Shown piece after piece: positions 17,227 to 26,386 of a stretch of 64,000 nt of DNA. The position numbers and the translations under genes were made by a program. The notes under the pieces were generated by a model that ran no database searches, was not told the origin of the DNA, and was given only the letters and a program-made list of their open reading frames with translations. Origin of the DNA: ZYF759 sp046297455 (lineage in GTDB: Bacteria; Pseudomonadota; Alphaproteobacteria; Rhizobiales; Rhizobiaceae); contig JBKBIT010000018.1 of assembly GCA_046297455.1 (NCBI GenBank), forward strand, positions 25,957-89,956, read 5' to 3'. Every line of letters begins with the position of its first letter. The stretch's first letter is position 1.

Positions 17227-17970
17227 ATGGGCCAGCCCCCGAAACAGGAACGTGCAGCCTCGCAATCGCTGAAGGCCGTCCTCGGCGTCCGCGACCTCGT
17301 CTTTTCGGGTGAGATCGCGCCCGGCGAGCGCCTGTCCGAGGTCAATATCAGTGAAAGGCTCGGCATCTCGCGCACGCCCGTACGCGCCGCGCTGGCGCGG
17401 CTGGAGCAGGAAGGCATCCTGGAAGCCATCCCGTCGGGGGGCTACTCGGTGCGGGCGTTCACCGTCGCCGACGTCGCCGACGCGATCGAGCTGCGCGGCG
17501 TCCTGGAAGGCACGGCCGCGCGGCTGGCGGCAGAGCGCGGCGTGTCGCCCTCGCGGCTGGCGCAGTTGAAGGCGATCGTCGCCGAACTCGACCCGATCGT
17601 GGCGGTGCCGGTGGAAGAGCTCGATTTCAACACATACGAAGACCTGAATGCCCAGTTTCACCTGATGCTGGCAGAGCTATCGGGAAGCCGTATCGTGCAG
17701 CGCGAGATCGAGCATGTGAAGCAGCTTCCCTTCGCGGGGCCGAGCGCCTTCCTCAACGCGCAGACCGACATCCCCGCCTTCCGCGCTTCGCTCGTTATCG
17801 GGCAGGCGCATCATCGCGCCATCGCCCACGCCATCGAGATGCGGGAGGGCTCGCGCGCCGAGGCCCTTGGTCGCGAGCACGCCCGCCTTGCGCGACAGAA
17901 CCTCGACTTCGTGATGAAAGACACAGCGCTGATCGAACGCGTCCCAGGCCTGCGGCTGGTATCGACCTGA
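17227..17970 (+). CDS. GntR-family regulator, FCD subfamily
   Basis: A 247-residue regulator. The winged helix (about residues 12-80) includes NISERLGISRTPVRAALARL, followed by an FCD ligand domain with ELRGVLEGTAARLAAERG. ATG 17227 was chosen over an in-frame ATG at 17170 because the earlier one would place the palindrome TGTATACA inside the coding region. It is divergent from the MetE-like gene and upstream of an orphan TRAP binding-protein gene in the same direction; control of both is likely. Confidence 0.85.
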   Translation: MGQPPKQERAASQSLKAVLGVRDLVFSGEIAPGERLSEVNISERLGISRTPVRAALARLEQEGILEAIPSGGYSVRAFTVADVADAIELRGVLEGTAARLAAERGVSPSRLAQLKAIVAELDPIVAVPVEELDFNTYEDLNAQFHLMLAELSGSRIVQREIEHVKQLPFAGPSAFLNAQTDIPAFRASLVIGQAHHRAIAHAIEMREGSRAEALGREHARLARQNLDFVMKDTALIERVPGLRLVST

Positions 17971-18124
17971 TCCCCGATCCATCGTGCTGAAATGCCTGAT
18001 GCGGCTGCGATTGCCGGGCCGGTCAACCATAGATTCTACCCAAGCGGGTAGGCGCCATGATTCCGCTTTCCTGCCATTTCGTTCTACTGTATAACAATCG
18101 CGCTGCAAGGGAGGACTAGCAGAC

Positions 18125-19156
18125 ATGAAGATGTTCAAAACACTGCTCATTTCGGCGGTCGCGGTCGGTGCAATGACCGCCTCGGCCTTCGCCCAGGAAG
18201 TCACGCTGAGGCTGCACCAGATGCTGCCGCCTTACGCAACGATCCCCGCCAATGCGCTCACGCCGTGGGCCCAGAAGGTGGAAGAGGAATCCGACGGTCG
18301 CATCTCGATCGAACTTTACCACGCGATGTCGCTCGGCGGCGCCCCGCCCCAGCTCTTCGACCAGGCCCAGGATGGCGTCGTCGATCTGGTCTGGACCATC
18401 GTCGGCTACACGCCCGGACGCTTCCCCTCGACGGAACCCTTCGAACTGCCATTCATGATGGTGGACGGCGAGATCACCTCGAAGGCACTCCACGAATATT
18501 GCGAGACCTATTGCGCCGATGAGTTCGACAGCGTGAAGGTCATTGCATGGCACACGCATGGCCCAGGCCTCATCCACGCCAACCGCCCGGTCGAGCGGCT
18601 GGAGGATATGGCCGGCCTGAAGATCCGTGGCGGCTCGCGCGTGGTCAACGAGATGCTGGTCGCTCTCGGTGCCGAACCGGTCGGCATGCCCGTGCCGCAG
18701 GTTCCCGAATCGCTGTCGCGCGGCGTGATCGACGCCACCACGGTTCCGTGGGAGGTGACGCCGTCGCTGCGCATCAGCGAACTGGTGACGAACCATACCG
18801 GCTTCTCGGGCGCCAATGGCCTCTACACGCAGCTGTTCGTCTTTGCGATGAACAAGGACGCCTATGAGGCTCTTCCGGACGATCTGAAGGCCGTTATCGA
18901 TGCCAATTCGGGAATCGAGACTGCCGCCATGTTCGGTCGCGTCATGGACGAAGGTGACGTTGCAGGTCTCGGCATTGCCGAGGAACTGGGCAACAACATC
19001 ATCACGCTCGACGAGGAAGAGACCCAGCGCTGGCTCGATACCGCATCGCCGCTGATCGATTCCTGGATCGAGGAGATGACGGCTCAGGGCCTCGATGCCG
19101 CCATGCTGGTCGAGCAGGCGCGCGCGATGATCGAGAAGCACTCCAACGGCAATTAA
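18125..19156 (+). CDS. TRAP transporter substrate-binding protein (DctP type), orphan
   Basis: A 343-residue periplasmic binding protein with a signal peptide (about residues 1-23, ending SAFAQE). DctP features include VGYTPGRFPSTEPFELPF and a KIRGGSR segment where the substrate carboxylate usually binds. Strong ribosome site GGGAGGA before ATG 18125. No DctQ or DctM gene follows; a terminator lies just downstream. It could use the membrane partners at 10185-11969, whose own DctP shares motifs with it, or partners elsewhere. Confidence 0.88.
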   Translation: MKMFKTLLISAVAVGAMTASAFAQEVTLRLHQMLPPYATIPANALTPWAQKVEEESDGRISIELYHAMSLGGAPPQLFDQAQDGVVDLVWTIVGYTPGRFPSTEPFELPFMMVDGEITSKALHEYCETYCADEFDSVKVIAWHTHGPGLIHANRPVERLEDMAGLKIRGGSRVVNEMLVALGAEPVGMPVPQVPESLSRGVIDATTVPWEVTPSLRISELVTNHTGFSGANGLYTQLFVFAMNKDAYEALPDDLKAVIDANSGIETAAMFGRVMDEGDVAGLGIAEELGNNIITLDEEETQRWLDTASPLIDSWIEEMTAQGLDAAMLVEQARAMIEKHSNGN

Positions 19157-19180
19157 GGTCGCGGGGGACACCGTGCCTGG

Positions 19181-19213
19181 AAGGCCGGTCGCGGTTTCGC
19201 GGCCGGCCTTTTT
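19181..19213 (+). terminator. Rho-independent terminator after the orphan DctP gene
   Basis: A 13-bp stem AAGGCCGGTCGCG / CGCGGCCGGCCTT (one G-U pair) with loop GTTT is followed by T residues, 24 bases after the stop codon. Confidence 0.85.
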
Positions 19214-19290
19214 CTATGGGCCGATCGGCTTGGCGCCGCTGCGCGCGCGGGGTAATTCTGCACCCCGGCAGCACGGCAAGGACAAGGTGG

Positions 19291-19980
19291 ATGAAGCGCT
19301 CTGAAATCAACGCGATCCTGCGCGCGGGCGCGGCCTTCATGCGTTCGCATGGCTATGTCCTGCCGCCCTTCGCCGATCTGACCCCGGCCGAATTCAAGGC
19401 ACGGCGCGCCGAACTTGCCGGCCTCTTCGAGGCGCGGCTGGGCTGGGACGTCACCGATTACGGCAAGGGCGATTTCGCCTCCACCGGCCTTCTGCTCTTC
19501 ACCGCCCGCAACGGCAAAGCAGCAGACCTGTCTGCCGGTCGCGGCATGCTCTATGCCGAGAAGATCATGATCTCGCGCAACCGGCAGGTGGCACCCATGC
19601 ACCGCCACGTTTCCAAGGCCGAAGACATCATAAATCGCGGCGGCGCGGTGCTGGCAGTCGAGCTCTTCATGTCGGGTGCGGATGGCAGCCTGGATCGGAC
19701 GGCGACGGTTTCCGTGCCCGTGGACGGTGTCATGCGCGAGATGGAGGCCGGCGCGGTTTTGCGGCTTGAGCCTGGCGAGAGCGTGACGCTGCTGCCGGGC
19801 GTCTGGCATGAATTCTGGGGTGAAGGCGGTGACGTGCTGATCGGCGAGGTCTCGACCGTCAACGACGACGAGACCGACAACATCTTTGCCGAACCGGTCA
19901 GTCGCTTCGCCGAGATCGAGGAAGACGAGGCACCATGGCGGCTGCTCGTCTCCGACTATGATCGCTGGCTGGCGGGCTGA
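19291..19980 (+). CDS. D-lyxose isomerase-like cupin
   Basis: A 229-residue cupin of the D-lyxose ketol-isomerase family, interconverting D-lyxose and D-xylulose (mannose/fructose is a common side activity). The metal site is visible as MHRHVSKAEDI (His-x-His plus Glu) and the later histidine in PGVWHEFW. ATG 19291 is preceded by AAGGTGG. It is isolated: a terminator lies before it and argB is convergent after it. No sugar transporter or kinase adjoins it, so its pathway is not evident. Confidence 0.82.
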   Translation: MKRSEINAILRAGAAFMRSHGYVLPPFADLTPAEFKARRAELAGLFEARLGWDVTDYGKGDFASTGLLLFTARNGKAADLSAGRGMLYAEKIMISRNRQVAPMHRHVSKAEDIINRGGAVLAVELFMSGADGSLDRTATVSVPVDGVMREMEAGAVLRLEPGESVTLLPGVWHEFWGEGGDVLIGEVSTVNDDETDNIFAEPVSRFAEIEEDEAPWRLLVSDYDRWLAG

Positions 19981-19999
19981 GCCGAAATCCCGATACCGC

Positions 20000-20896
20000 T
20001 CAGGGCACGATCAGCGTGCCGGCCCCGTGCTCGGTAAAGATTTCCAGCAGCACGGCATGCGGCGTCTTGCCGTTGAGGATGACGACGCCTTCGACACCGC
20101 GCTCGATCGCCTCGATGCAGGTCTCGACCTTGGGAATCATGCCGCCATGAATGGTGCCGTCGAGCATCAGTTCCTTCGCCTGGGCGACGGTCAGTTCATC
20201 GATCAGCTTGCCGTCCTTGTCGAGCACGCCCGGTACGTCGGTCAGGAACAGGAGCCGCGTCGCGGTCAGCGCGCCGGCAATGGCACCGGCAAACGTGTCG
20301 GCGTTGATGTTGTAGGTATGGCCGTCGCGGCCCGGCGCCACGGGCGCGATGACCGGAATCATCTCCGAGCGCGCCAGGAGATCGAGCAGCGTGCGATCAA
20401 CCTCGACCGGCTCGCCGACGAAACCCAGATCGAGAATGCGCTCGATATTGGAATCGGGGTCGCGCACGGTCTTGTGCGCCTTTTCGGCGAAGACCATGTT
20501 GCCGTCCTTTCCGCACAGGCCGATGGCCCATTCGCCTTCGGCATTGATCAGCGCCACGATCTCCTTGTTGATGGAGCCGGCCAGCACCATCTCGACAATC
20601 TCGACCGTCTTTTCGTCGGTGACACGCAACCCGCCTTCGAAGCGCGACTCGATGCCCATCTTCTTGAGCATCGCGGCGATCTGCGGCCCGCCGCCATGAA
20701 CCACGATCGGGTTGACGCCGGACTGTTTCAGAAGCGCGATATCGCGCGCGAAGGCGCGGCCGAGCGCGGCATCACCCATGGCGTGGCCGCCATATTTCAC
20801 CACTACCGTCTTGTTCTCGTAAAGCTGCATATAGGGCAGCGCCTCGGAAAGAAGGCGCGCCTGCTCGGACGGATTCGAAAGATTGTCTGCGGTCAT
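20000..20896 (-). CDS. argB: Acetylglutamate kinase
   Basis: A 298-residue amino acid kinase that phosphorylates N-acetylglutamate, the second step of arginine synthesis. Motifs are VVKYGGHAM (ATP lysine), VVHGGGPQI (substrate loop) and KDGKLIDELT with GGMIPKVE near the C-terminus. The N-terminal extension before VVVKYGG (about 30 residues, LLSEALPYMQ) matches the helix of the hexameric arginine-inhibited type, so feedback control is likely (inference). ATG 20896 has GGAG 9 bases upstream. It stands apart from other arginine genes and follows the amidase gene on the same strand by 72 bases. Confidence 0.95.
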   Translation of the reverse strand: MTADNLSNPSEQARLLSEALPYMQLYENKTVVVKYGGHAMGDAALGRAFARDIALLKQSGVNPIVVHGGGPQIAAMLKKMGIESRFEGGLRVTDEKTVEIVEMVLAGSINKEIVALINAEGEWAIGLCGKDGNMVFAEKAHKTVRDPDSNIERILDLGFVGEPVEVDRTLLDLLARSEMIPVIAPVAPGRDGHTYNINADTFAGAIAGALTATRLLFLTDVPGVLDKDGKLIDELTVAQAKELMLDGTIHGGMIPKVETCIEAIERGVEGVVILNGKTPHAVLLEIFTEHGAGTLIVP

Positions 20897-20968
20897 GAAA
20901 GGAAACTCCGGCGGGTCGGCAGCGGTCTTAGCGTCAAAAGCGGAGCATCGCAATTCGCGGCCGAACCC

Positions 20969-22435
20969 TCAGCCTTCGGGCCTCATCAGGGGTGCGCGGC
21001 GGTCAAGCCATCCGGATTGCTTTTCCATCTGAGCGGCAAGCGACAACAGGGTTTCCTCGTCGCCGGGGCGCCCCACGGCCTGGATGCCGAGCGGCAATCC
21101 GTCGGCGGTGACATACACCGGCAGCGCGATTGCCGGCTGGCCGGTGACGTTCTGCATAGCCGGCCAGTGCGTGAACCACAGCGACTTTTCCATCAACTGG
21201 CCAAACAGGGCGTCCACGCGAAGGAGCCGCGTCAGCCGCAACCGGTCGAGCAGGTTTTCGGTGAATTCGTCTGCACCCTTCGCCTCCATGGCCCCGACAG
21301 GAAGCGGCGGGTGGGCGATGAGCGGCATCAGGACGGCGTCGTATTGCGCGGTATGCGCAAGCAGGTCGATCGAGGCATCGTGCAGACGCTGCAGCGTCGC
21401 ATAGACCTCGCCTGCGGAAAGCAGGTCGCCGAACCGGGCAACCACCCGTGTGGAGCGTTCGAGTTGACCATGCGGGTGTCGGCCGAGCCGTGTCGCATTG
21501 GCATGCATGATGCCGGCGATGGAGGCGCAGACGACACGGCAGAAATCCGCCATGAAGGCCCGGCCAATCATCGGCAGGTCGATTTCCTCGACCTCATGGC
21601 CTGCGTCCAGCGCCAGTTGACGCGCGGTCTCCATCGCGGCGAGCGTTTCCGGCGACACGTCGAGCCCGAGCGGCGAATGCCGGTAAAGGCCGAGACGCAG
21701 CTTGCCGGGCTTGCGCGCGGCAGCGGCGGCAAAGCGCCCGGACCCGCCGGAGGACAGGTCGAGCAGCAGCGCGCTGTCGCGCACCGAGCGCGAGACGACA
21801 TGCTGGACGAACAGGCCGAACCAGGTCGATGGCATCAGCGGCGAGATGTCGACCAGGTCCCGGCTGGGCTTGAGGCCGACAAGGCCGGTGCACGCGGCAG
21901 GCACGCGGATCGAGCCACCGCCATCGGAGGCATTGGCAACGGGCACGATGCCGGCCGCGACGATGGAAGAGGCGCCGCCGGACGAGCCGCCCGAAGTGTG
22001 GCCCGTGTTCCAGGGGTTGCGGGTCACGCCGAAGGCCGCCGACTCGGTCATCAGTCGCAGTCCCTGTTCGGGCGTGGTGGTCGTCGCGATGGGCACCAGC
22101 CCGGCCTCGAGATAGCGCTTCATCAGGATGGAATCGCGGTCGGGAACCATGGCCGGCAGACGGCTGCCATCGTGTACGGGAACGCCGTTCCAGACGGTGC
22201 CCAGATCCTTGAGCGCGAAGGGCACGCCGGCAAGCGGCGCCTGCCGGTCGACCATGGTCGCAAGCTGGCGCGCCTTCTCGAAAAGCGGATTGGCAATCGC
22301 GTTGATCTCGGGATTGACCTTCTCTGCCCTTGCGATCGCCGCATCGACGAGTTCGCGCGGCTCGATCTCGCCCTTGCGAACAAGTTCGGCGAGCTCCGTC
22401 GCGTCATGCGACCAGAGTAATGTTTCCATCGACAT
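20969..22435 (-). CDS. Amidase (amidase-signature family)
   Basis: A 488-residue amidase-signature hydrolase. The Ser-cisSer-Lys triad is complete: K76 in FALKDLG, S151 in TSGGSSGG and S175 in SDGGGSIR, with the usual 24-residue gap between the serines. Family substrates range from amino acid amides to aryl amides; none can be assigned. Start ATG 22435 has GGAGGGA upstream; an ATG two codons in is possible. It is divergent from a small secreted-protein gene. Confidence 0.88.
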   Translation of the reverse strand: MSMETLLWSHDATELAELVRKGEIEPRELVDAAIARAEKVNPEINAIANPLFEKARQLATMVDRQAPLAGVPFALKDLGTVWNGVPVHDGSRLPAMVPDRDSILMKRYLEAGLVPIATTTTPEQGLRLMTESAAFGVTRNPWNTGHTSGGSSGGASSIVAAGIVPVANASDGGGSIRVPAACTGLVGLKPSRDLVDISPLMPSTWFGLFVQHVVSRSVRDSALLLDLSSGGSGRFAAAAARKPGKLRLGLYRHSPLGLDVSPETLAAMETARQLALDAGHEVEEIDLPMIGRAFMADFCRVVCASIAGIMHANATRLGRHPHGQLERSTRVVARFGDLLSAGEVYATLQRLHDASIDLLAHTAQYDAVLMPLIAHPPLPVGAMEAKGADEFTENLLDRLRLTRLLRVDALFGQLMEKSLWFTHWPAMQNVTGQPAIALPVYVTADGLPLGIQAVGRPGDEETLLSLAAQMEKQSGWLDRRAPLMRPEG

Positions 22436-22582
22436 GATCGTCCCTCCAACTCACCGGACAATGCATCGCCGGCGGCGGAAGAGGCAAGGCCGGAACCGCC
22501 GCCGGTATGGCGTCGCGCCCACAATTCAGCGCATTGTCTTGCGAGTAACGGGTTCCAACACAGGTCCCGGGGCAGGCAGGGC

Positions 22583-22867
22583 ATGCGCATCGCAGCGATA
22601 TTGGCGACAGGGTTTTGGGTTTCGATCTTGGTCGGCCCCGGCGCCGCGGAACCGGTGTCGCCGGATGCCGCACCATTCTCCGCCAGCTTCACGCGTCTGC
22701 CGGCACTGGATGGCCGCGAGATGTCGCGCGCGTTCCCACACGGCCATCCGCTGCATGTCTGCGGGCCGGAAGACGACACGCACCCCTGGCTGCAGGAGAG
22801 GCCGCAGGACAACCCCTGGTCCTTCATGCGGGGCGAATCGGAGCGGGAGGCCAACGCGCTTCGCTGA
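22583..22867 (+). CDS. Small putative secreted protein
   Basis: A 94-residue frame not recognised as any family. It starts with a plausible signal peptide (about residues 1-22, MRIAAILATGFWVSILVGPG then AAEP), and the mature part is short, polar and rich in Pro, His and Glu (CGPEDDTHPWLQERPQDNPW). A purine-rich stretch precedes the ATG. It lies between the divergent amidase gene and the glycerophosphodiesterase gene, 44 bases before the latter. The signal-like start and absence of a competing gene support it; no homologue is known to me. Confidence 0.5.
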   Translation: MRIAAILATGFWVSILVGPGAAEPVSPDAAPFSASFTRLPALDGREMSRAFPHGHPLHVCGPEDDTHPWLQERPQDNPWSFMRGESEREANALR

Positions 22868-22911
22868 AGCTTGCCTCTCGACGGGCCAACCGGGATAGGC
22901 AAGATGGGAGA

Positions 22912-23682
22912 ATGGCTCAGCACCGACCGCATCCCTATCTGGACCACAGTCTGCCGATCGCCTTCGCGCATCGCGGGGGAAGCCTCGAGGTCGAGGAAAA
23001 CACGATGCCGGCCTTCGAGCATGCGGTGCGCCTCGGCTACACCCATATCGAGCTAGACGTTCACGCCACCAGTGATGGCGTGGTGGTGATCCATCACGAC
23101 GACATGCTGGAGCGGATGGCCGGCGATCCCCGCAAGATCGGCGATCTCGACTGGGCCACGCTCTCGCAGGTGAGGACAAAGGCTGGCGCCACATTGCCGC
23201 GGCTGGACGAGCTGCTGCTGTCCTTCCCCGGCCTCAACGTGAATATCGAGCCCAAGTCCGACAGCGTGCTCGGACCGCTCGCGGATCTTCTGCGCGGCAC
23301 CAATGCGGTATCGCGCATCGGCATCGGCTGCTTCGATCCGCGCCGCACCGAAAGCTTGCGCCTGATGCTGGGCGACGAACTGTGCTGGTCGCCGGCCCAT
23401 GCGGGCGTGTTCCGGCTGTGGCTGAAGGGCTGGGGCCTGCCGGCAACGACGGGCGACTTCCAGATGGTGCAGGTGCCGCCAAGCTATCTCGGCATCCCGA
23501 TCGTCACGCAACGCTTCGTGGAGACGGCCCATGCACGCGGTGTGCAGGTGCATGTCTGGACGGTCGACGAGGAAGCCGAGATGGAGCGCCTGCTCGATCT
23601 GGGCGTCGACGCGCTGATGACCGACCGGCCCACATTACTGCGCACCGTGCTCAAGCGGCGCGGCCAGTGGCACGGCAATTGA
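22912..23682 (+). CDS. Glycerophosphodiester phosphodiesterase
   Basis: A 256-residue GDPD-family TIM barrel that hydrolyses glycerophosphodiesters to glycerol-3-phosphate and an alcohol. Catalytic segments are AFAHRGGSLEVEENT, ELDVHATSDGVVVIHHDD and NIEPKSD. The C-terminal VHVWTVDEEAEMERLLDLGVDALMTDRP is the usual end. No signal peptide, so probably cytoplasmic. ATG 22912 follows GGGAGA; the frame is open further up but overlaps the small secreted-protein gene. Convergent with the MFS gene (3-base gap). Confidence 0.9.
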   Translation: MAQHRPHPYLDHSLPIAFAHRGGSLEVEENTMPAFEHAVRLGYTHIELDVHATSDGVVVIHHDDMLERMAGDPRKIGDLDWATLSQVRTKAGATLPRLDELLLSFPGLNVNIEPKSDSVLGPLADLLRGTNAVSRIGIGCFDPRRTESLRLMLGDELCWSPAHAGVFRLWLKGWGLPATTGDFQMVQVPPSYLGIPIVTQRFVETAHARGVQVHVWTVDEEAEMERLLDLGVDALMTDRPTLLRTVLKRRGQWHGN

Positions 23683-23685
23683 TTT

Positions 23686-25062
23686 TCAGGCCGGCGCCGT
23701 GCGTTGCGTCCAGTAGACCTCGTCCTCGCCCTCCGGCTTCACCCACAAGAGCAGCACCAGCCCGATCACGAACAGGAGGATCAGCGGCGTCACGCCGAGT
23801 CGCTGGCTCTGCGTCACCGTGGTGGCCAGCGCGATCAAGGCCGGCGCGGCAAATGACATCACCTTGCCCGACAGCGCGAACATGCCGAATGCTTCCGTCA
23901 TGCGATCGGGATTTGCCTGCCGCACCATCATGGTGCGGGACGCGGCCTGCAGCGAGCCCCCGCATGCGCCGATGACGGCCCCGCAAATGTAGAAGACGAT
24001 ATCGGGCATGGCCGAAGCCGGATCGACCGGCATCAGCATGATCATCGTCCGGTCGGTGGTCACGATGACCGTGCAGATGGCGATGAGGCCGATGATGCAG
24101 GCCACGATGACCGGCTTCGGGCCGAAGCGCCTGTCGGCACGCCCGCCGATCCAGCAGCCAATGGCGCCGACGACGGCTGCAATGATGCCGAATATGCCGA
24201 TCTGGATGATCGACCAGCCAAGAACGCCGGCCGCATAGATGCCGCCGAACGTGTAGATGCCGTTCAGCGCATCGCGGTAGAACATCGACGAACCGAGATA
24301 GGCGAGCAGGCTCGGGTGTCGCGGCAGCGTTCGCAGCGTCTTCATCAGGTCGCGCAGGCCCTTGGCGACGGCGCCCTTTTCCTGGTTCTTGCGCGGCACG
24401 CCGGTCTCCGGCACCCAAAGAAAGAACGGGATGACGAACACAATGTACCAGAGTGCGGTGAAGGGGCCGACCGATCGCGTGCCCTCGCGCATGTCGGGAT
24501 CGAGCCCGAACAAGGGTTCGATGCCGATCAGCGTGACGCCGGCGTCGTTCTCGGCCAGAAACAGCAACATGATGGCGAGCGCGACCACGCCGCCCACATA
24601 GCCGAAGGCCCAGCCTGAACCCGATATGCGACCGATATCGTCCCGCGTCCCCAATGAGGGCAGGATCGAGTTGGTGAAGACGATGCCGTATTCGACACCC
24701 ACCATGCCGATGGCGAAGGCGATCAGCACGAACAGGATAGTTTCCGGAGAGGCATTCGGCACCGCCCACCACAGCGCGAAGCTGCCCACCACATAAAGAA
24801 GCGACCAGAACAGGATCCAGGGCCGCTTGCGGCCGGCACTATCGGCGATGGCACCAAGAACGGGGGCGGCAAATGCGATCAGGACACCCGAGATCGCCAT
24901 CATCCAGCCGAACATGGCCTGGCCGGTAACGGGATCGGGCGCGACGGCGGAGGCGAAATAGGGCGCGAAGATGAAGGTCAGAAGAAGGGTGTTGTAGGGC
25001 TGATTGGCCCAGTCGAACCACCACCAGCCCCAGATCTGCCGCTTCTTGTTTTCTTCGGCCAT
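23686..25062 (-). CDS. MFS transporter, UMF1/Atg22-like
   Basis: A 458-residue membrane protein with about 12 hydrophobic segments. The N-terminus WGWWWFDWANQPYNTLLLTFIFAPYF is characteristic of the UMF1 family (related to fungal Atg22 effluxers), and the first loop has an MFS motif IADSAGRKRPW. The substrate is unknown; fungal relatives export amino acids from vacuoles. It is the last plus-ward gene of a minus-strand series with the histidine kinase gene 78 bases upstream, probably a separate unit. Confidence 0.85.
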   Translation of the reverse strand: MAEENKKRQIWGWWWFDWANQPYNTLLLTFIFAPYFASAVAPDPVTGQAMFGWMMAISGVLIAFAAPVLGAIADSAGRKRPWILFWSLLYVVGSFALWWAVPNASPETILFVLIAFAIGMVGVEYGIVFTNSILPSLGTRDDIGRISGSGWAFGYVGGVVALAIMLLFLAENDAGVTLIGIEPLFGLDPDMREGTRSVGPFTALWYIVFVIPFFLWVPETGVPRKNQEKGAVAKGLRDLMKTLRTLPRHPSLLAYLGSSMFYRDALNGIYTFGGIYAAGVLGWSIIQIGIFGIIAAVVGAIGCWIGGRADRRFGPKPVIVACIIGLIAICTVIVTTDRTMIMLMPVDPASAMPDIVFYICGAVIGACGGSLQAASRTMMVRQANPDRMTEAFGMFALSGKVMSFAAPALIALATTVTQSQRLGVTPLILLFVIGLVLLLWVKPEGEDEVYWTQRTAPA

Positions 25063-25140
25063 GCAAGCCCTCCCATGAGCGCGCTCACATTCCGCCAGTT
25101 TGATGACAATGTCGAGACACCACCTTGTCCGCCATCCGGC

Positions 25141-26382
25141 TCAGGAAATGGCCGGAAGGTCGACCACGAAACGCGCACCCTTACCCGGTGCCGTCTCGCA
25201 AGAAACGCTGCCGCCGTGGCGCTCCGCAATCTGGCGCACCAGCGCCAGGCCGAGGCCCCAGCCGCCAGCGCTCTCGGAGCGGCCGGAAGGGCGGTAGAAG
25301 GCTTCGAACACGCGGGAACGCTCGGCCTCGGCCACGCCCGGGCCGTGATCGCGAACGCTCAGCCGCGCGATGTCGCCCATCTTCGCGACCTCGATCTCGA
25401 CAGGTGGCGCGCCATGCCGCTCGGCATTGAGGATCAGGTTGCGCACGAGGCGCGCCAGCAGTCGGCGATCGCCTTCGATCCGCACGGTTTCACCCGCCAC
25501 CGTCATGCCATGCAGTGCAGCCTCCTCGGCAGCCAGCGCCAGGAGATCGAGCGGCTCGGTCTCGCCCAGTTCGCGCACATGGTCGAGCCCGCTGGCCAGC
25601 AGGATCTCCTCGACCAGCGCGTCGAGTTCGCCGAGGCTGCGCACGATCTCCGCGCGGCGTGCGTCACCTTCGGCTTCCGGCAGGAGATCGACTGCCAGGC
25701 GCAGCCGGGCAAGCGGCGAACGCAGCTCGTGGCTGGCATTGGCCAGCAGCGAACGGTGCGAGGCGATCAGCCTTTCGATTTCCCCGGCTGCCTGGTTGAA
25801 GCTGCGCGCCACGGCGGCAATCTCGTCATTGCCCCTGACCGGAACACGGGTCACCAGCGCGCCTGTGCCGAAGGCTTCGACCCCGAGACGCAAATCCTCC
25901 AGCCGGCGCGTGAGGTGGCGCACGATCGGCCAGGCAGCGATGCCGATAGCGGTGGCGACCAGCACCAGAAACAGAAGGAAACGGGTCCGTTGCGGCTGGA
26001 AAGGCGATTCGAAGCGGGCGACCAGCAGGCGGCCGCCCTGCAACTCGAACCGATGGGGCTTGGCATCATCGCCACGGCGCCACCCCTTGCGGTCGTTGAA
26101 TTCGGCCTCCAGCGGCGCGCCCGCGGCCGCTATCACCGTTCCGTCCGCCGCAAAGATGGCGATGTCGGCACCGGTGCCGGCATGAAGCCGATCAACGGTG
26201 GCCGCCAGTTCTTCCGGACCGTCGCTCGCTGGGAACATGGCAACGAGGATGCGGTCGCGCCAGCCGTCCCAGCTCTGTTCGGCATCGGGACCGAACCAGG
26301 CGGCCAGCGCCATGGCGAGCGCAATCGTGGCAAGGCTTCCCACAATGGTGAGATAGACCTTCAGGAACAGGCTCATGCGCAT
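25141..26382 (-). CDS. Sensor histidine kinase
   Basis: A 413-residue inner-membrane sensor kinase. One membrane helix at about residues 8-30, a periplasmic sensor region of about 100 residues, a second helix at about 135-152, then HAMP (about 155-205), HisKA with NASHELRSPLARL (phosphorylated H218) and an HATPase domain with NLILNAERHG and GWGLGLALV. The start was set at ATG 26382, 4 bases after the response-regulator stop; a longer frame would overlap that gene. Third gene of a CpxP-like/regulator/kinase operon, so an envelope-stress role is likely. Confidence 0.9.
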   Translation of the reverse strand: MRMSLFLKVYLTIVGSLATIALAMALAAWFGPDAEQSWDGWRDRILVAMFPASDGPEELAATVDRLHAGTGADIAIFAADGTVIAAAGAPLEAEFNDRKGWRRGDDAKPHRFELQGGRLLVARFESPFQPQRTRFLLFLVLVATAIGIAAWPIVRHLTRRLEDLRLGVEAFGTGALVTRVPVRGNDEIAAVARSFNQAAGEIERLIASHRSLLANASHELRSPLARLRLAVDLLPEAEGDARRAEIVRSLGELDALVEEILLASGLDHVRELGETEPLDLLALAAEEAALHGMTVAGETVRIEGDRRLLARLVRNLILNAERHGAPPVEIEVAKMGDIARLSVRDHGPGVAEAERSRVFEAFYRPSGRSESAGGWGLGLALVRQIAERHGGSVSCETAPGKGARFVVDLPAIS

Positions 26383-26386
26383 GGCA

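Noticed and set aside
19886..22420. 844-residue plus-strand frame opposite argB and the amidase
   Set aside because: Antisense to two complete enzyme genes with intact active sites; no ribosome site or domain.
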